This document shows, one piece after another, positions 16,364-25,417 of a DNA stretch of 35,644 bases. Under the pieces are notes generated by a model. That model saw only the letters and a list, made by a program, of their open reading frames with translations, made no database searches and was not told the DNA's origin. Both the position numbers and the translations under genes were made by a program. This DNA is from CAYQZD01 sp964421875 (lineage in GTDB: Bacteria; Electryoneota; Tariuqbacteria; Tariuqbacterales; Tariuqbacteraceae). The stretch covers positions 1-35,644 of the forward strand of contig CAYQZD010000031.1 of NCBI GenBank assembly GCA_964421875.1, written 5' to 3'. How positions within the stretch are numbered: the first letter of the stretch is position 1; each line of letters opens with the position of its first letter.

Positions 16364-18334
16364 ATGCATCGTATCTTTCTACTGTGTATCGTTCTGGCAA
16401 TCACAGCTCCGCTATTGGCGGGCGAAGATGCGGTTTTTCTTCATCACACTGTAAACGGTATAAACATAGTGGAAGAGGAGGGCTTACCCAATACTGGAAG
16501 TTACCAGTTTTTTACTGACGACCCTTCTGTAATGTGGTCGCGCTCCATATCGCAGCCGATTTACACCACCACCAGAAACTGCGGCGAGGGGTATGTTTTC
16601 ACCGGCACCTATCTCAACGACCCGCGCGAAGTAGAACTTTTCGCCCCCACAGGGGGCGGAGTCCCGGAATGGACCTACCAGGGCACAGAGTTTTACGTCG
16701 GCGCTTCAGATAATAATTTTATCCTGGGAGCCGGGGATGAAAATTCCGGCGGGGTAACAATCTACAAGTGGACCGGACCGGGCGCCGGAGTTCCGGACTG
16801 GTCGGCTAATTTCCCCGGAGTGAATATCAGCAGCTATGGGCCCTATATAGCGGTTTCAAGGGACGGCTCGACGCTGGCCGCCGCCCTGACCGACGCTGGC
16901 ACCGCCCGGCTGCTGATGTTCGAAAATAATTCCGCCACTCCGGTGGTGAATCACTTGGCGGCGGGACTCAGTTTCCCCCGAAATATGGCGGTGAGTTCGG
17001 ACGGACACTTCGGCGGGGTGCGGACTAACACCCATATTATCATCTTCGACCGGATTCAGAACTCGGTGCGGGAGGAGTTGCACATCGGTTTCGGAGCCAC
17101 TCCCTTCGATATTTCCGGAGACGGGAACACCATCGCCTACGGCTGGTCTTCGCTGGAGGTCAGAGGCTGGGGCGGTTCCTCCTACACTCCGCTATGGACA
17201 CACAGCGAACCTGGTTACTACCTGGCAAGCGTGTCGCTTTCCGCTGATGGCAGTACCATTGCCGCGGGGTGGTATACTTCCAGCTTCAATTCTGCGCGGG
17301 TGACTGTCCACAATACAGCTTCAGCCACCCCTCTTTGGAGGTATACTTTCGCCGCTTCCAGCGGTGTTTATCAGGAGACCATTAAAAGCATCGAACTCAG
17401 CGCCGACGGACGCTACATTATCACAGGGAGCTGGGGCGATAACGCTAATGTCAATCCCGAAGTCCACATTTTCGACCGGGATTTGGGTTCCAATCCCTAC
17501 TACACGGTGGATATGCCCGGTTCGGTGTTCTCGGTGGATATTAGCGCCGACGGTCGTTTCGCCACCGCCTGCGGTAAGCATGTCCATGCCAATGTCAGCG
17601 GCCGGGGCGGAGATATTGTCGCCGTCGATTTGGACTTAGCCTCAACCGCCCTGGAATTGGTGTTGACCCCGCTGAATCCGCCTCTCATTATTCCCGGCGG
17701 CGGCGGAGGTTTCGCTTTCGACGCTCTGATAGTCAACCACTCCACCGATCCGGTTTTCTTCGAAGCGTGGACTGAAGTGGTCCTGCCCAATGGGAACATC
17801 TACGGACCTTTAATTGAGCGCTTCGGGCTGATGGCTACTCCTGAAGATTCCATTACCCGCCGTATTACTCAGAATGTACCTCCGGGCGCGCCTTCCGGCA
17901 ATTATACTTATGTCGGGAATGTGAGGACCTTTCCCGATTCCACTGTCGTATCCGACAGCTTCCCCTTTGTCAAACTGGCGGGATTAGACGGAGTATTAGG
18001 CAGCCAAAGCTGGGAGGTTTTCGGCTGGTTAGACGAGGGGGCATTCACCACCGTTTCTTCGGGAATACCTGAGAACTACGCTCTATCAACAGCCTCACCC
18101 AATCCCTTCAATCCGACCACCACTATTCGTTATACGCTGCCGGAGGCGGGCGATGTATCCCTGGTAGTTTACGATGTGCAGGGCAGGGTATCGGGATTTC
18201 TGGTGAATGGCTGGATGCCGGCGGGAAATCACAGCGTTGTTTTCGACGGCTCCGGGCTGGCTTCCGGCGTCTATTTTTATCAGTTGAATGCTGAGGATTT
18301 CAGCGATATCGGAAAGATGACATTGATTAAGTAG
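16364..18334 (+). CDS. secreted WD40/YVTN-like beta-propeller protein with T9SS sorting domain
   Basis: The 656-residue protein has a signal peptide (MHRIFLLCIVLAITAPLLAG) and a beta-propeller region with repeats of the type SADGSTIAAGWY, SADGRYIITGSW, SGDGNTIAYGW and SADGRFATACG. From about residue 435 comes the module shared with all T9SS proteins here (LTPLNPPLIIPGGGGGFAFD, FEAWTEVVLPNG, GNYTYVGNVRTFPDS). It ends with a type A sorting domain, SPNPFNPTTTIRYTLPEAG through GVYFYQLNAEDFSDIGKMTLIK. This domain should direct export by the type IX system to the outer surface or medium. The ATG at 16364 has AGGAGG five bases upstream and is preferred to GTG at 16340. It has its own promoter and terminator. 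The role of the propeller is unknown. Confidence 0.85.
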   Translation: MHRIFLLCIVLAITAPLLAGEDAVFLHHTVNGINIVEEEGLPNTGSYQFFTDDPSVMWSRSISQPIYTTTRNCGEGYVFTGTYLNDPREVELFAPTGGGVPEWTYQGTEFYVGASDNNFILGAGDENSGGVTIYKWTGPGAGVPDWSANFPGVNISSYGPYIAVSRDGSTLAAALTDAGTARLLMFENNSATPVVNHLAAGLSFPRNMAVSSDGHFGGVRTNTHIIIFDRIQNSVREELHIGFGATPFDISGDGNTIAYGWSSLEVRGWGGSSYTPLWTHSEPGYYLASVSLSADGSTIAAGWYTSSFNSARVTVHNTASATPLWRYTFAASSGVYQETIKSIELSADGRYIITGSWGDNANVNPEVHIFDRDLGSNPYYTVDMPGSVFSVDISADGRFATACGKHVHANVSGRGGDIVAVDLDLASTALELVLTPLNPPLIIPGGGGGFAFDALIVNHSTDPVFFEAWTEVVLPNGNIYGPLIERFGLMATPEDSITRRITQNVPPGAPSGNYTYVGNVRTFPDSTVVSDSFPFVKLAGLDGVLGSQSWEVFGWLDEGAFTTVSSGIPENYALSTASPNPFNPTTTIRYTLPEAGDVSLVVYDVQGRVSGFLVNGWMPAGNHSVVFDGSGLASGVYFYQLNAEDFSDIGKMTLIK

Positions 18335-18374
18335 CCGCAAGCCGCAAATTCCGCGAATAATACATCGAAAGAGA

Positions 18375-18407
18375 AATCCCACCGATTCGCCGGTGGGATT
18401 TTTTTTA
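18375..18407 (+). terminator. strong rho-independent terminator
   Basis: The perfect 10-bp stem AATCCCACCG (18375-18384) / CGGTGGGATT (18391-18400) has a 6-nt loop and is followed by seven or more T. It closes the propeller/T9SS gene at 16364. Confidence 0.85.
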
Positions 18408-18443
18408 TCAAGGAGTGATTTGTATGTTTTTAGGGTGGAAAAC

Positions 18444-18472
18444 TTGACATTCCTCGTAAAAACACCTATATT
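18444..18472 (+). promoter_or_regulatory. promoter of the kelch/T9SS gene
   Basis: TTGACA (18444-18449) and TATATT (18467-18472) are separated by exactly 17 bp, about 68 bp before the ATG at 18540. Confidence 0.75.
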
Positions 18473-18539
18473 AATATTACCCCTATATGGGGTAACTCAT
18501 AAATCAATTCTAACATAAATAACACATAGCGAGGCGGTT

Positions 18540-20222
18540 ATGTCGAAATCATTTTTCACCTTTCTGACCGTTTTGGTCTTTGCGTTGTCTGTATTTGCCG
18601 GGGAGGAGTCGGAGAGGCTGGATATGCCGGCTTCAGGATTCGACTACGCTCCCTCCAAAGAAATACCTAGGAACATGGACATCGTCAATTGGAGCAACTT
18701 ACCCGACGCTCCGGCGAATTTCGGTAAAGCGGCCAGCGGGGTTTTAGGGAACTATATGTATATATTCGGTTCCCGCTATTATAATTTGGGACTGGCTTTC
18801 AATCTTAGCACGGAGCAGTGGGAACAGAGCACACCTCCCCCGCTGTTTTATCACAATTGGTGCGGTGTCGCCACCAACGACGCCATCTACACTTTCTGCG
18901 GTTCGGACTCCACATTGGGGCGGCACAATGAGGTGTTGAGGTTTACTCCAACGGGCGGAGGTCCTACGGGAACGTGGAGCTTGATGGCTCCCTATCCAGT
19001 CATTCTTACCGGAGTAGCGGCGGCCTGGGACGGTGGCAATTACCTTTACGCCACCGGTGGGGGCGCGCCTGGCGCAGTCGCCGACGCTTACAAATACGAT
19101 ATTGTTAATGACACCTGGACTCAAGTCGCCAGTATGCCTTCCGCGGATTGGTTTCACGGCGCGGTTTTCGTCAGAGATAAACTCTACTGTATGAAGAGCA
19201 ATTACAACTACGAGTACGATCCCGTTACTGACACCTGGACTTCCAAAGCGCCCATCCCCCAGGAAATCACCTTCGGTTTATTTCACCTCACAAACAACGA
19301 CGACTATGTGATTTCCGCGGGGGGCGGAGGTCATGGGGCCTGGCCCGCCACCAATGCGGTTCAGCTTTACCATCCGCAGACTGATACCTGGCTCCAAGAA
19401 ACAGTGCTGCCGGGGAGTTTCGGCTACGCCAGCGTGCAGTTTGCGGGGAACGGCACGGTTATCAGCGCGGGAGGCGTGGTCAATATGGCTTACACCGGAA
19501 TAACACTCAAGGGCACGGATTTTCCCGGCAGCGGGGGTCCCGGCACCAACCTTCAGGTGCGGCTTTATACCCGCAATCCGCCGGGGACTATCCCTCCCAC
19601 CGGCGGTTATCTCAATTTTGGCGTTTCAGTTATAAACCAGGGGATTAGTCCGATTACTTGTGACGCCTGGACCGAGGTTATCCTTCCCAACGGCGTGTTG
19701 TTCGGTCCTCTGATGGTTAGGACCGGCGTCACGGTTCCGCCGGGAACCACTCCGCCGCGGGCGATGAGGCAATGGGTTCCGGGCGCGGCTCCACCGGGTA
19801 ATTACAATTTCATCGCAAATGTGGGGCAGTTTCCGGATTCGGTGGTGGATTACGACCGCTTCATCTTTGAGAAACTGGCGGGCGAAGGCGCGCCTGCGCA
19901 CCAACAGGGATGGGCTTGCTACGGCTGGGGCGAAGAAGAGGCAGTCAGTAGTCGGCAGTCGGCGGTCGGAATGTTTGCCGCCTCGCCCAATCCATTTAAC
20001 GCAACTACAGTTGTCAGCTACAAGCTGCAAGCTGCCGGCAATGTGAAGCTGGCGGTGTTCGACATCGCCGGTCGTGAGATTACTAAGCTTGTTGATGGCT
20101 ATAAATCCGCAGGGACTCACCGGATTGTTTTCGACGGTAAGAATTTAACTTCCGGCGTGTATTTCGTCAAGATGCAGGCGGGCGAATTCAAGGAAACGCG
20201 GAAGCTGCTGCTGGTGAAGTGA
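18540..20222 (+). CDS. secreted kelch beta-propeller protein with T9SS sorting domain
   Basis: The 560-residue protein has a signal peptide (MSKSFFTFLTVLVFALSVFAG) and kelch-type repeats. These include GVAAAWDGGNYLYATGGG, AYKYDIVNDTWTQVASMP, YEYDPVTDTWTSKAPIP and QLYHPQTDTWLQETVLP. From about residue 335 there is the shared juxta-sorting module (CDAWTEVILPNGVLFGPL, PPGNYNFIANVGQFPDS). The type A sorting domain (SPNPFNATTVVSYKL through GVYFVKMQAGEFKETRKLLLVK) follows. A ribosome-binding site GAGG precedes the ATG. A heptanucleotide array (19941-19968) encodes AVSSRQSAVG between module and sorting domain, and a second array (20016-20036) encodes the first strand of the sorting domain. It is the intact relative of the broken gene at 2223-2849. 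It is probably displayed or released outside the cell. Confidence 0.88.
   Translation: MSKSFFTFLTVLVFALSVFAGEESERLDMPASGFDYAPSKEIPRNMDIVNWSNLPDAPANFGKAASGVLGNYMYIFGSRYYNLGLAFNLSTEQWEQSTPPPLFYHNWCGVATNDAIYTFCGSDSTLGRHNEVLRFTPTGGGPTGTWSLMAPYPVILTGVAAAWDGGNYLYATGGGAPGAVADAYKYDIVNDTWTQVASMPSADWFHGAVFVRDKLYCMKSNYNYEYDPVTDTWTSKAPIPQEITFGLFHLTNNDDYVISAGGGGHGAWPATNAVQLYHPQTDTWLQETVLPGSFGYASVQFAGNGTVISAGGVVNMAYTGITLKGTDFPGSGGPGTNLQVRLYTRNPPGTIPPTGGYLNFGVSVINQGISPITCDAWTEVILPNGVLFGPLMVRTGVTVPPGTTPPRAMRQWVPGAAPPGNYNFIANVGQFPDSVVDYDRFIFEKLAGEGAPAHQQGWACYGWGEEEAVSSRQSAVGMFAASPNPFNATTVVSYKLQAAGNVKLAVFDIAGREITKLVDGYKSAGTHRIVFDGKNLTSGVYFVKMQAGEFKETRKLLLVK
19941..19968. repeat. coding heptanucleotide array, 4 units
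   Basis: Units GCAGTCA, GTAGTCG, GCAGTCG and GCGGTCG lie within the kelch/T9SS gene and encode AVSSRQSAV, directly before the SPNPFN motif of the sorting domain. Confidence 0.7.
20016..20036. repeat. coding heptanucleotide array in the sorting domain, 3 units
   Basis: Units AGCTACA, AGCTGCA and AGCTGCC encode SYKLQAA, the first beta-strand of the sorting domain, where other family members have a YxLPEAG sequence. Confidence 0.6.
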
Positions 20223-20266
20223 TAGTTTTATATTTATGTAAATCTGGTTAAGCAATATTTACGATA

Positions 20267-20301
20267 AAATCCCGGTTCAGACTTAGAACCGGGATTTTTT
20301 T
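20267..20301 (+). terminator. bidirectional terminator between convergent genes
   Basis: A perfect 12-bp stem (20267-20278 with 20286-20297, core CCCGGTTC) and a 7-nt loop are followed by T residues on the plus strand. The minus strand has a short T-run too. It ends the kelch/T9SS gene and probably also the convergent regulator gene. Confidence 0.85.
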
Positions 20302-20313
20302 ACACTTTCCATT

Positions 20314-21666
20314 TTAATCCTTAAAGCCCTTTGGATCTATTCCGTATCTTCTAAGTTTCCTCCACAAAGTAGTTCGGTCGATTTTTAATTCCTTTGCCGC
20401 TTTACCCTGGTGTCCTGAGTGTATTTTTAAGGCTTCACGAATATGGGACTCTTCATCCAGCGCGCTTCTTAGAGGATGCGCGGGATGGTGTGATTCTATG
20501 GGTGCGGTTTTAAGTAATTCCTGGGGGAGGTGTTCCAGTTCCAGGGTTCTTCCGTGGCAGATGGCGAAACCGTATTCGATGATGTTTTCCAATTCCCTGA
20601 CATTGCCGGGGAAACTGTGCCTCATCAGAACTTCGATCACCTGGGGGCTGACACCGATGATGTTTTTACCTTTGCGAGCATTGAAAAGGCGGACGAAGTG
20701 GTCCACCAGGTAGGGGATATCCTCACGCCGTTCCCTCAGTGAAGGCAGGTCGAATTTGACCACCGCCACGCGGAAGTAGAGGTCATCACGGAACTTACCC
20801 TGCGACACCAGTTCCTGGAGATTACGGTTAGTGGCGGCGATTACCCTGATGTCAGCTTTAATCGGTTTGGCGCCGCCCAACTTCTCGTATTCGTGGTTTT
20901 GCAGGAGCCTCAGCAGTTTGACCTGAGTAGAGAGGGGTAATTCTCCGATTTCATCGAAGAATACGGTTCCCCCTTTCGCGGCGGCAAGTTTTCCCGGCTT
21001 GTCCCTTTTGGCGTCGGTGAAAGCGCCTTGAACATAGCCGAACAACTCCGATTCGAACAATTGCGGGGGGAGCGTCCCGCAGTTGATAATCACATAGTTT
21101 TTGTCGCGCCGGGGACTGAGGTTGTGCACCGCTCGAGCGAAGAGTTCTTTGCCTGAGCCTGAAGGACCTTGAATCAACACGGTGCTTTCGCTTTCGGCTA
21201 CATCGGGCAGGATGGAAAAGAGCTTATGCAGTTTTGGGCTTTTGGAGATGATATCCTCGAAGGAGTAGGTTCTTTCCAGGTCCTTTCGCAGGCGTTCGAT
21301 GGTGGAGAGGTCGCGGAAGGTTTCGACCGCTCCCAGCACGTTTCCGTATTCGTCTTTAAGTACGGAGGTGGAGATGCTGATGGGCACCTGCTCCCCGGAA
21401 CTGTCCAGCACTTTTACTGTAATGTCGATGGCTTCCCTGCCGGTTTTCATTGTGTCCGCTAAGATGCATCCGGTTTCGCAGATATCGGAGTGGAACACTT
21501 CGTAGCAGTGTTTCCCCATCGCCGACGAGGCGGGTGTTCCGGTGATGCGTTCCGCAGCCCGGTTGAAACTGGTGATACGGCGGTCTTTGTCAACAGTGAA
21601 TACTCCGTCGGCGATGGAACTGAGAATCACTTTAAAGAAACGGAGGTCTTGGAGTTTTTCTTCCAT
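20314..21666 (-). CDS. sigma54-type regulator: cysteine-containing PAS, AAA+, Fis-type HTH
   Basis: The 450-residue protein has an N-terminal PAS domain (about 8-120) with a cysteine cluster: C54 in KHCYEVFHS, and C63 and C67 in CETGC. The central AAA+ domain has Walker A GPSGSGKE (about 168-175), Walker B GTVFFDEIGE, and FRDDLYFR. The Fis-type helix-turn-helix at the C-terminus is GKAAKELKIDRTTLWRKLRRYGI. The sigma54-contacting GAFTGA loop reads GAFTDA (214-219), a Gly-to-Asp variant found in some family members. The cysteines could bind a metal or iron-sulfur centre and sense redox state, but this is inference. There is no receiver domain, so input is probably through PAS. Two TTGCA inverted repeats upstream may be its own operators. 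The target genes are unknown; I found no clear -24/-12 promoter in the window. Confidence 0.93.
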   Translation of the reverse strand: MEEKLQDLRFFKVILSSIADGVFTVDKDRRITSFNRAAERITGTPASSAMGKHCYEVFHSDICETGCILADTMKTGREAIDITVKVLDSSGEQVPISISTSVLKDEYGNVLGAVETFRDLSTIERLRKDLERTYSFEDIISKSPKLHKLFSILPDVAESESTVLIQGPSGSGKELFARAVHNLSPRRDKNYVIINCGTLPPQLFESELFGYVQGAFTDAKRDKPGKLAAAKGGTVFFDEIGELPLSTQVKLLRLLQNHEYEKLGGAKPIKADIRVIAATNRNLQELVSQGKFRDDLYFRVAVVKFDLPSLRERREDIPYLVDHFVRLFNARKGKNIIGVSPQVIEVLMRHSFPGNVRELENIIEYGFAICHGRTLELEHLPQELLKTAPIESHHPAHPLRSALDEESHIREALKIHSGHQGKAAKELKIDRTTLWRKLRRYGIDPKGFKD

Positions 21667-21700
21667 AAGTTCCTGGTATTGTATTCAAGATTACTATATG

Positions 21701-21738
21701 TTGCACTGTTGCAATGAGAAATAGTTGCAGCCTGCAAC
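21701..21738. promoter_or_regulatory. paired inverted repeats TTGCA-N3/4-TGCAA, candidate operators
   Basis: TTGCA-CTGT-TGCAA (21701-21714) and GTTGCA-GCC-TGCAAC (21724-21738) lie 35 to 72 bp upstream of the regulator's start codon. Their centres are about 23-24 bp apart. Two copies of the same half-site pair upstream of a DNA-binding regulator suggest autoregulation. No protein can be assigned from sequence alone. Confidence 0.45.
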
Positions 21739-21764
21739 AAAAAAAGGCTCCCTTACGGGAGCCC
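21739..21764 (-). terminator. terminator closing the T9SS beta-helix array
   Basis: On the minus strand GGCTCCC-GTAA-GGGAGCC is followed by seven T. The stem positions are 21746-21752 and 21757-21763. It lies about 20 bp after the stop of the last gene of the array. Confidence 0.85.
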
Positions 21765-21784
21765 TTTTAAAGTAGCGTAGTAGG

Positions 21785-23524
21785 TCACTTCACCAGTATC
21801 AGTTTCTTAGTGGTTTTTACCTCGGCGGATTCAAACACGGCGAAGTAGATTCCTGACGCCAGCAGCGTTCCGTCGAAAACAGTCTCGTGCGTTCCCGATG
21901 GATACCATCCCTCAGCCAGCAGAGTCACTTCCCGGCCCAGAGTGTCGAAGACTTTAAGGCTGACTTCGCCCGCTTCCGGGAGATTGAAGCACAGAGTTGT
22001 GGAGGGATTGAAGGGATTGGGAGAAGGCTCAAACAGAGTGTATTCCGAAGGCGCTCTTGAAACACTCAATTCATCACCGAAGAAACCGGTGCAGGTCCAA
22101 TTCCGGTAGAGACCGGAGCCTCCGGCATCGAGGATTACCTTACTGAATCCGAACTCCTCGAAATCCAGGATACTGTCGGGATAGATTCCCACGTTGCCGA
22201 TATAGGCGTAATTTCCCGGAGGCGCGCTTCCGGGAACAGTTTGTCCGATTCCGGTGCGGCTGATGGTCTGGCTGGGGGCGATGCCCAGTCCGGTGCGGAG
22301 AATCAGCGGGCCGAAAACCGCTCCGTTGGGGAGTCTCACATCGGTCCAAGCGTCGAAGGTCTGGGGATTTTCGCCCCGGTTTTCAATTTGAGCGTCGAAT
22401 TGGATAATCCCACCGCCCGCGGGAATGATAATTGGCGGATTCACGGGAGTCATAGTGAGCCTCAAGCCGGAACCGCCCACCTCGTCACAGCCGATACAGG
22501 GGGTTATGGGGTCCCGGAGGTCGCCGTCGAAGTCCTCATCTACCATCGCTAACGGGGTTGCGGCGTCGATACAGGCGGAGGTGTCGCAGAGGTGTAAATC
22601 GGTAGTACTCATAAAGCCAGGATCGACGCTGATGCTGTGCGCTTCCTGGCTGGATGCGATTTGCAGGGCGGCTAAAGTAACGCAGGAAGTGGATATATAA
22701 CGGCCTATGGGAGCGCCGTGGGGGGCGTAGAAGTTGTTGTAGTCGTGAATTGAAGGCGCGCTCTGGTAGAACACACATCCGTAGGAAGCAGATACATCGT
22801 AATTGTAGGCGATGTTGTTTCTGCAGGTGCCTCCCTCGTTTCCGGAGCCATAGCGGAGAGTATAATTAGCCTCATCGTAAATCGAGTTGTAAGAATAATG
22901 ACTATTGGCGGTATTATGGGTGTATAATCCGGCGGTGGTCGTGCCGTATATCATATTGTTGTAGGCTTCTGTGTCGGGGCAGTAACGTACCCTCAAGCCA
23001 TAGTTGCCGCCATTACATTCATTTCCAATGAGTGATACGTGATGGCAGCGGTAGGCGTATTGGTTTATTCCGCCTGCGTTGTGGAAATAGCAACCTTCGA
23101 TGGTGAGATAGCGGGTGGAATCGCCCCCGGAGTCGGTGGAGTAGATTCCGTAATTACCGAAGTTGGTGAATTCCAGTCCTCTGATAGTAATGTATGCTGT
23201 CCCAACCAGATTAAATCCATTGCCAGCGCCATTGGTTACGACCGGCATAGTGGCTCCCGCACCTCTGAAAATCACCGGATTCTGCTGCCCCATTCCGGTG
23301 AAACTCCCTAAATACACTTCACCGGTGTAAGTGCCGGGATAGATATTGAAGCTTACCGGTCCGGAGACGCCGTTGGCGGTCAAGGCTTGGGCTGCGGCTA
23401 AAATAGTAGGGTAGTTATTGGCTCCGCCGCCAACATCGTAGTAGCCCGACATCGGTTGGGCGATAACAGCCGGCGCTGAAATAAGCAATGCAATGGAGGC
23501 GATTAAAAACACAAATTTGCTCAC
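21785..23524 (-). CDS. secreted right-handed beta-helix protein with T9SS sorting domain (paralogue 1)
   Basis: The 579-residue protein has a signal peptide ending at AVIAQ and the mature N-terminus PMSGYYDVGGGANNYPTI. It continues with GPVSFNIYPGTYTGEVYLG and repeated beta-helix rungs (YITIRGLEFTNFGNYGIYS, HHVSLIGNECNGGNYGLRV, TEAYNNMIYGTTTAGLYTH, CRNNIAYNYDV), ending at DEDFDGDLRDPITPCIGCDE. The shared module follows (LTMTPVNPPIIIPAGGG, FDAWTDVRLPNG, GNYAYIGNVGIYPDS). Linker APSEYTLFEPSPNPFNP leads into a sorting domain with FNLPEAGEVSLKVFDTLGRE, ending KTTKKLILVK. The start is GTG at 23524, chosen because GAGGA sits seven bases upstream and the signal peptide begins there; an in-frame ATG at 23581 gives a non-signal extension. 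It is last in the array, before the terminator. Passenger function is unknown, possibly glycan binding or adhesion. Confidence 0.87.
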   Translation of the reverse strand: MSKFVFLIASIALLISAPAVIAQPMSGYYDVGGGANNYPTILAAAQALTANGVSGPVSFNIYPGTYTGEVYLGSFTGMGQQNPVIFRGAGATMPVVTNGAGNGFNLVGTAYITIRGLEFTNFGNYGIYSTDSGGDSTRYLTIEGCYFHNAGGINQYAYRCHHVSLIGNECNGGNYGLRVRYCPDTEAYNNMIYGTTTAGLYTHNTANSHYSYNSIYDEANYTLRYGSGNEGGTCRNNIAYNYDVSASYGCVFYQSAPSIHDYNNFYAPHGAPIGRYISTSCVTLAALQIASSQEAHSISVDPGFMSTTDLHLCDTSACIDAATPLAMVDEDFDGDLRDPITPCIGCDEVGGSGLRLTMTPVNPPIIIPAGGGIIQFDAQIENRGENPQTFDAWTDVRLPNGAVFGPLILRTGLGIAPSQTISRTGIGQTVPGSAPPGNYAYIGNVGIYPDSILDFEEFGFSKVILDAGGSGLYRNWTCTGFFGDELSVSRAPSEYTLFEPSPNPFNPSTTLCFNLPEAGEVSLKVFDTLGREVTLLAEGWYPSGTHETVFDGTLLASGIYFAVFESAEVKTTKKLILVK

Positions 23525-23587
23525 AGTTGTATCCTCGATTTTGTTTTCAAGATATAGCGCTGTCTTCAGACTAAAAGGCACTGTATA

Positions 23588-25345
23588 TCACTTAACCATC
23601 ATCAGTTTTTTGGTGGCTTTTACCCCGGTGGTTTCGAAAACGGCGAAGTATATTCCGGAAGTCAGGCGCGTTCCGTTGAATACGGTTTCGTGCGTACCCG
23701 AAGGATACCATCCCTCCGCCAACAGAATCACTTCCCGTCCCAAAGTGTCGAACACTTTAAGGCTGACATCGCCCGCTTCCGGGAGATAGAAGCTCAAGTT
23801 AGTCGAAGGATTGAAGGGATTAGGGGACGGCTCAAACAGGGTATATTCCGAAGGCGCGCTTGAGGCGGAAAACTCATCTCCGAAGAAACCGTTGCAGGTC
23901 CAATCTTGTTCATAGCCGGAAGCGGAAGCGTCTCCGGCGAGCTTTCTGAAGCCGAACTCCTCATTGTCAAAAACAGTGCCGGGATATATTCCCAGGTTGC
24001 CGATGTAGGCGTAGTAACCTGAAGGCGCGCTTCCGGGAACCGTCTGACCGACATTGGTGCGTCCCATAGTCTGACCGGGCGTGATGCTGAGGCCGGTGCG
24101 CAGAATAATTGGACCATAGACCGCGCCGCTGGGAAGGACCACCTTGGTCCAGGCGTCGAAAGTGTAGGTGTTCTGCGTGGTGTTTTCAATAATAGCATCG
24201 TAGCGGAAAGCGCCTCCGGACGCGGGAATCTGAATCGGAGGATTGACCGGGGTCATCGCCAATATCAAGCCGCTTCCGCCCAATTCATCGCAGCCGATGC
24301 AAGGGATAACCGGATCGCGGAAATCGCCGTCGAAGTCCTCACCGATGGAGGCGATGGGAGTCCCTGCAGCGATGCAGGCGGAGGTGTCGCTAATGTGTAA
24401 ATCGGTGGCGCTTAGAAAGCCCGGGTCGACGCTAATGCTATTCGCCTCCTGGCCGGAAGCGGATTGAAGGGCGGTTAATGTGGCGCAGGAAGTTGAGAGG
24501 TAACGGGCGATAGGCGCGCCGTTGGGAGCGTAGAAGTTGTTGTAATCGTGAATCGAAGGCGCGCTCTGGTAGAATACGCAGCCGTAGGAAGCGGTTACGT
24601 CGTAGTTATAAGCAATATTGTTTCTACAGGTGCCTCCTTCGTTGCCGGAACCGTAGCGAAGAGTGTAATTAGACTCGTCGTAAATCGAGTTGTAGGAATA
24701 ATGACTGTTGGCAGTATTGTGTGTATATAGTCCGGCGGTAGTAGTGCCGTAGATCATATTATTGTAGGCTTCGGTATTAGGGCAGTAGCGGACACGCAGA
24801 CCGTAGGAACCGCCGCTGACCTCGTTGTTGCAGAGGGTGATATGATGGCATCTGTAGCTGTACTGATTATAGCTTACGGCTTGGCTGTGGAAGTAATTAT
24901 CCTTGATGATGATATGATGTGAGGAATCGCCGCCGGAATAATAGGTATAGATTCCGCCGTAGCCGCCGCACCCGGTGAATTCGAAATTCTCGATAGTGAC
25001 ATATGAGGTTCCCGTGAGATAGAAAGCGTCATCCCCGGCATTGGTTACCACCGGGCGTTGTCCGGTGGGACCGGGTATGCCGTGGAAAATGATAGTATTG
25101 GCAGCGCTGCTGCCGGTAATCACTCCCAGTGAAATCTGACCGGTGTAGGTGCCGGGATAGACGTTGAAGTTGACCGCCCCGCCGAGGCCGTTAGTGGTGA
25201 GGGCTTGACCGGCGCTCACTAGGTCGGGATAGTTATTGGCTCCTCCGCCGACATCGTAGATGCCGGACATCGGCTGAGCGAAAGCAATTGGAGCTGCGAT
25301 AAGCAGACTCATCAACGCGGTGATTGAGACAGAATAGCGAAGCAT
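23588..25345 (-). CDS. secreted right-handed beta-helix protein with T9SS sorting domain (paralogue 2)
   Basis: The 585-residue protein has a signal peptide (MLRYSVSITALMSLLIAAPIAFA) and mature start QPMSGIYDVGGGANNYPDL. Its beta-helix has the rung set VTIENFEFTGCGGYGGIYT, HHIIIKDNYFHSQ, ITLCNNEVSGGSYGLRV and TEAYNNMIYGTTTAGLYTH. Residues in the middle are nearly identical to paralogue 1. The helix ends in DEDF-like acidic residues and PCIGCDE. The shared module (LAMTPVNPPIQIPASGG, FDAWTKVVLPSG, GYYAYIGNLGIYPGT) and linker APSEYTLFEPSPNPFNP precede a sorting domain with FYLPEAGDVSLKVFDTLGRE, ending KATKKLMMVK. GGAGG lies seven bases before the ATG at 25345. It is 63 bp from paralogue 1 and likely co-transcribed. 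Confidence 0.88.
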   Translation of the reverse strand: MLRYSVSITALMSLLIAAPIAFAQPMSGIYDVGGGANNYPDLVSAGQALTTNGLGGAVNFNVYPGTYTGQISLGVITGSSAANTIIFHGIPGPTGQRPVVTNAGDDAFYLTGTSYVTIENFEFTGCGGYGGIYTYYSGGDSSHHIIIKDNYFHSQAVSYNQYSYRCHHITLCNNEVSGGSYGLRVRYCPNTEAYNNMIYGTTTAGLYTHNTANSHYSYNSIYDESNYTLRYGSGNEGGTCRNNIAYNYDVTASYGCVFYQSAPSIHDYNNFYAPNGAPIARYLSTSCATLTALQSASGQEANSISVDPGFLSATDLHISDTSACIAAGTPIASIGEDFDGDFRDPVIPCIGCDELGGSGLILAMTPVNPPIQIPASGGAFRYDAIIENTTQNTYTFDAWTKVVLPSGAVYGPIILRTGLSITPGQTMGRTNVGQTVPGSAPSGYYAYIGNLGIYPGTVFDNEEFGFRKLAGDASASGYEQDWTCNGFFGDEFSASSAPSEYTLFEPSPNPFNPSTNLSFYLPEAGDVSLKVFDTLGREVILLAEGWYPSGTHETVFNGTRLTSGIYFAVFETTGVKATKKLMMVK

Positions 25346-25417
25346 TAGAGGTCCTCCATTACAATTAATGGTTGAATGTATTTTTTCCGATAGTTACTTG
25401 CGATAATAGAAACCGGT

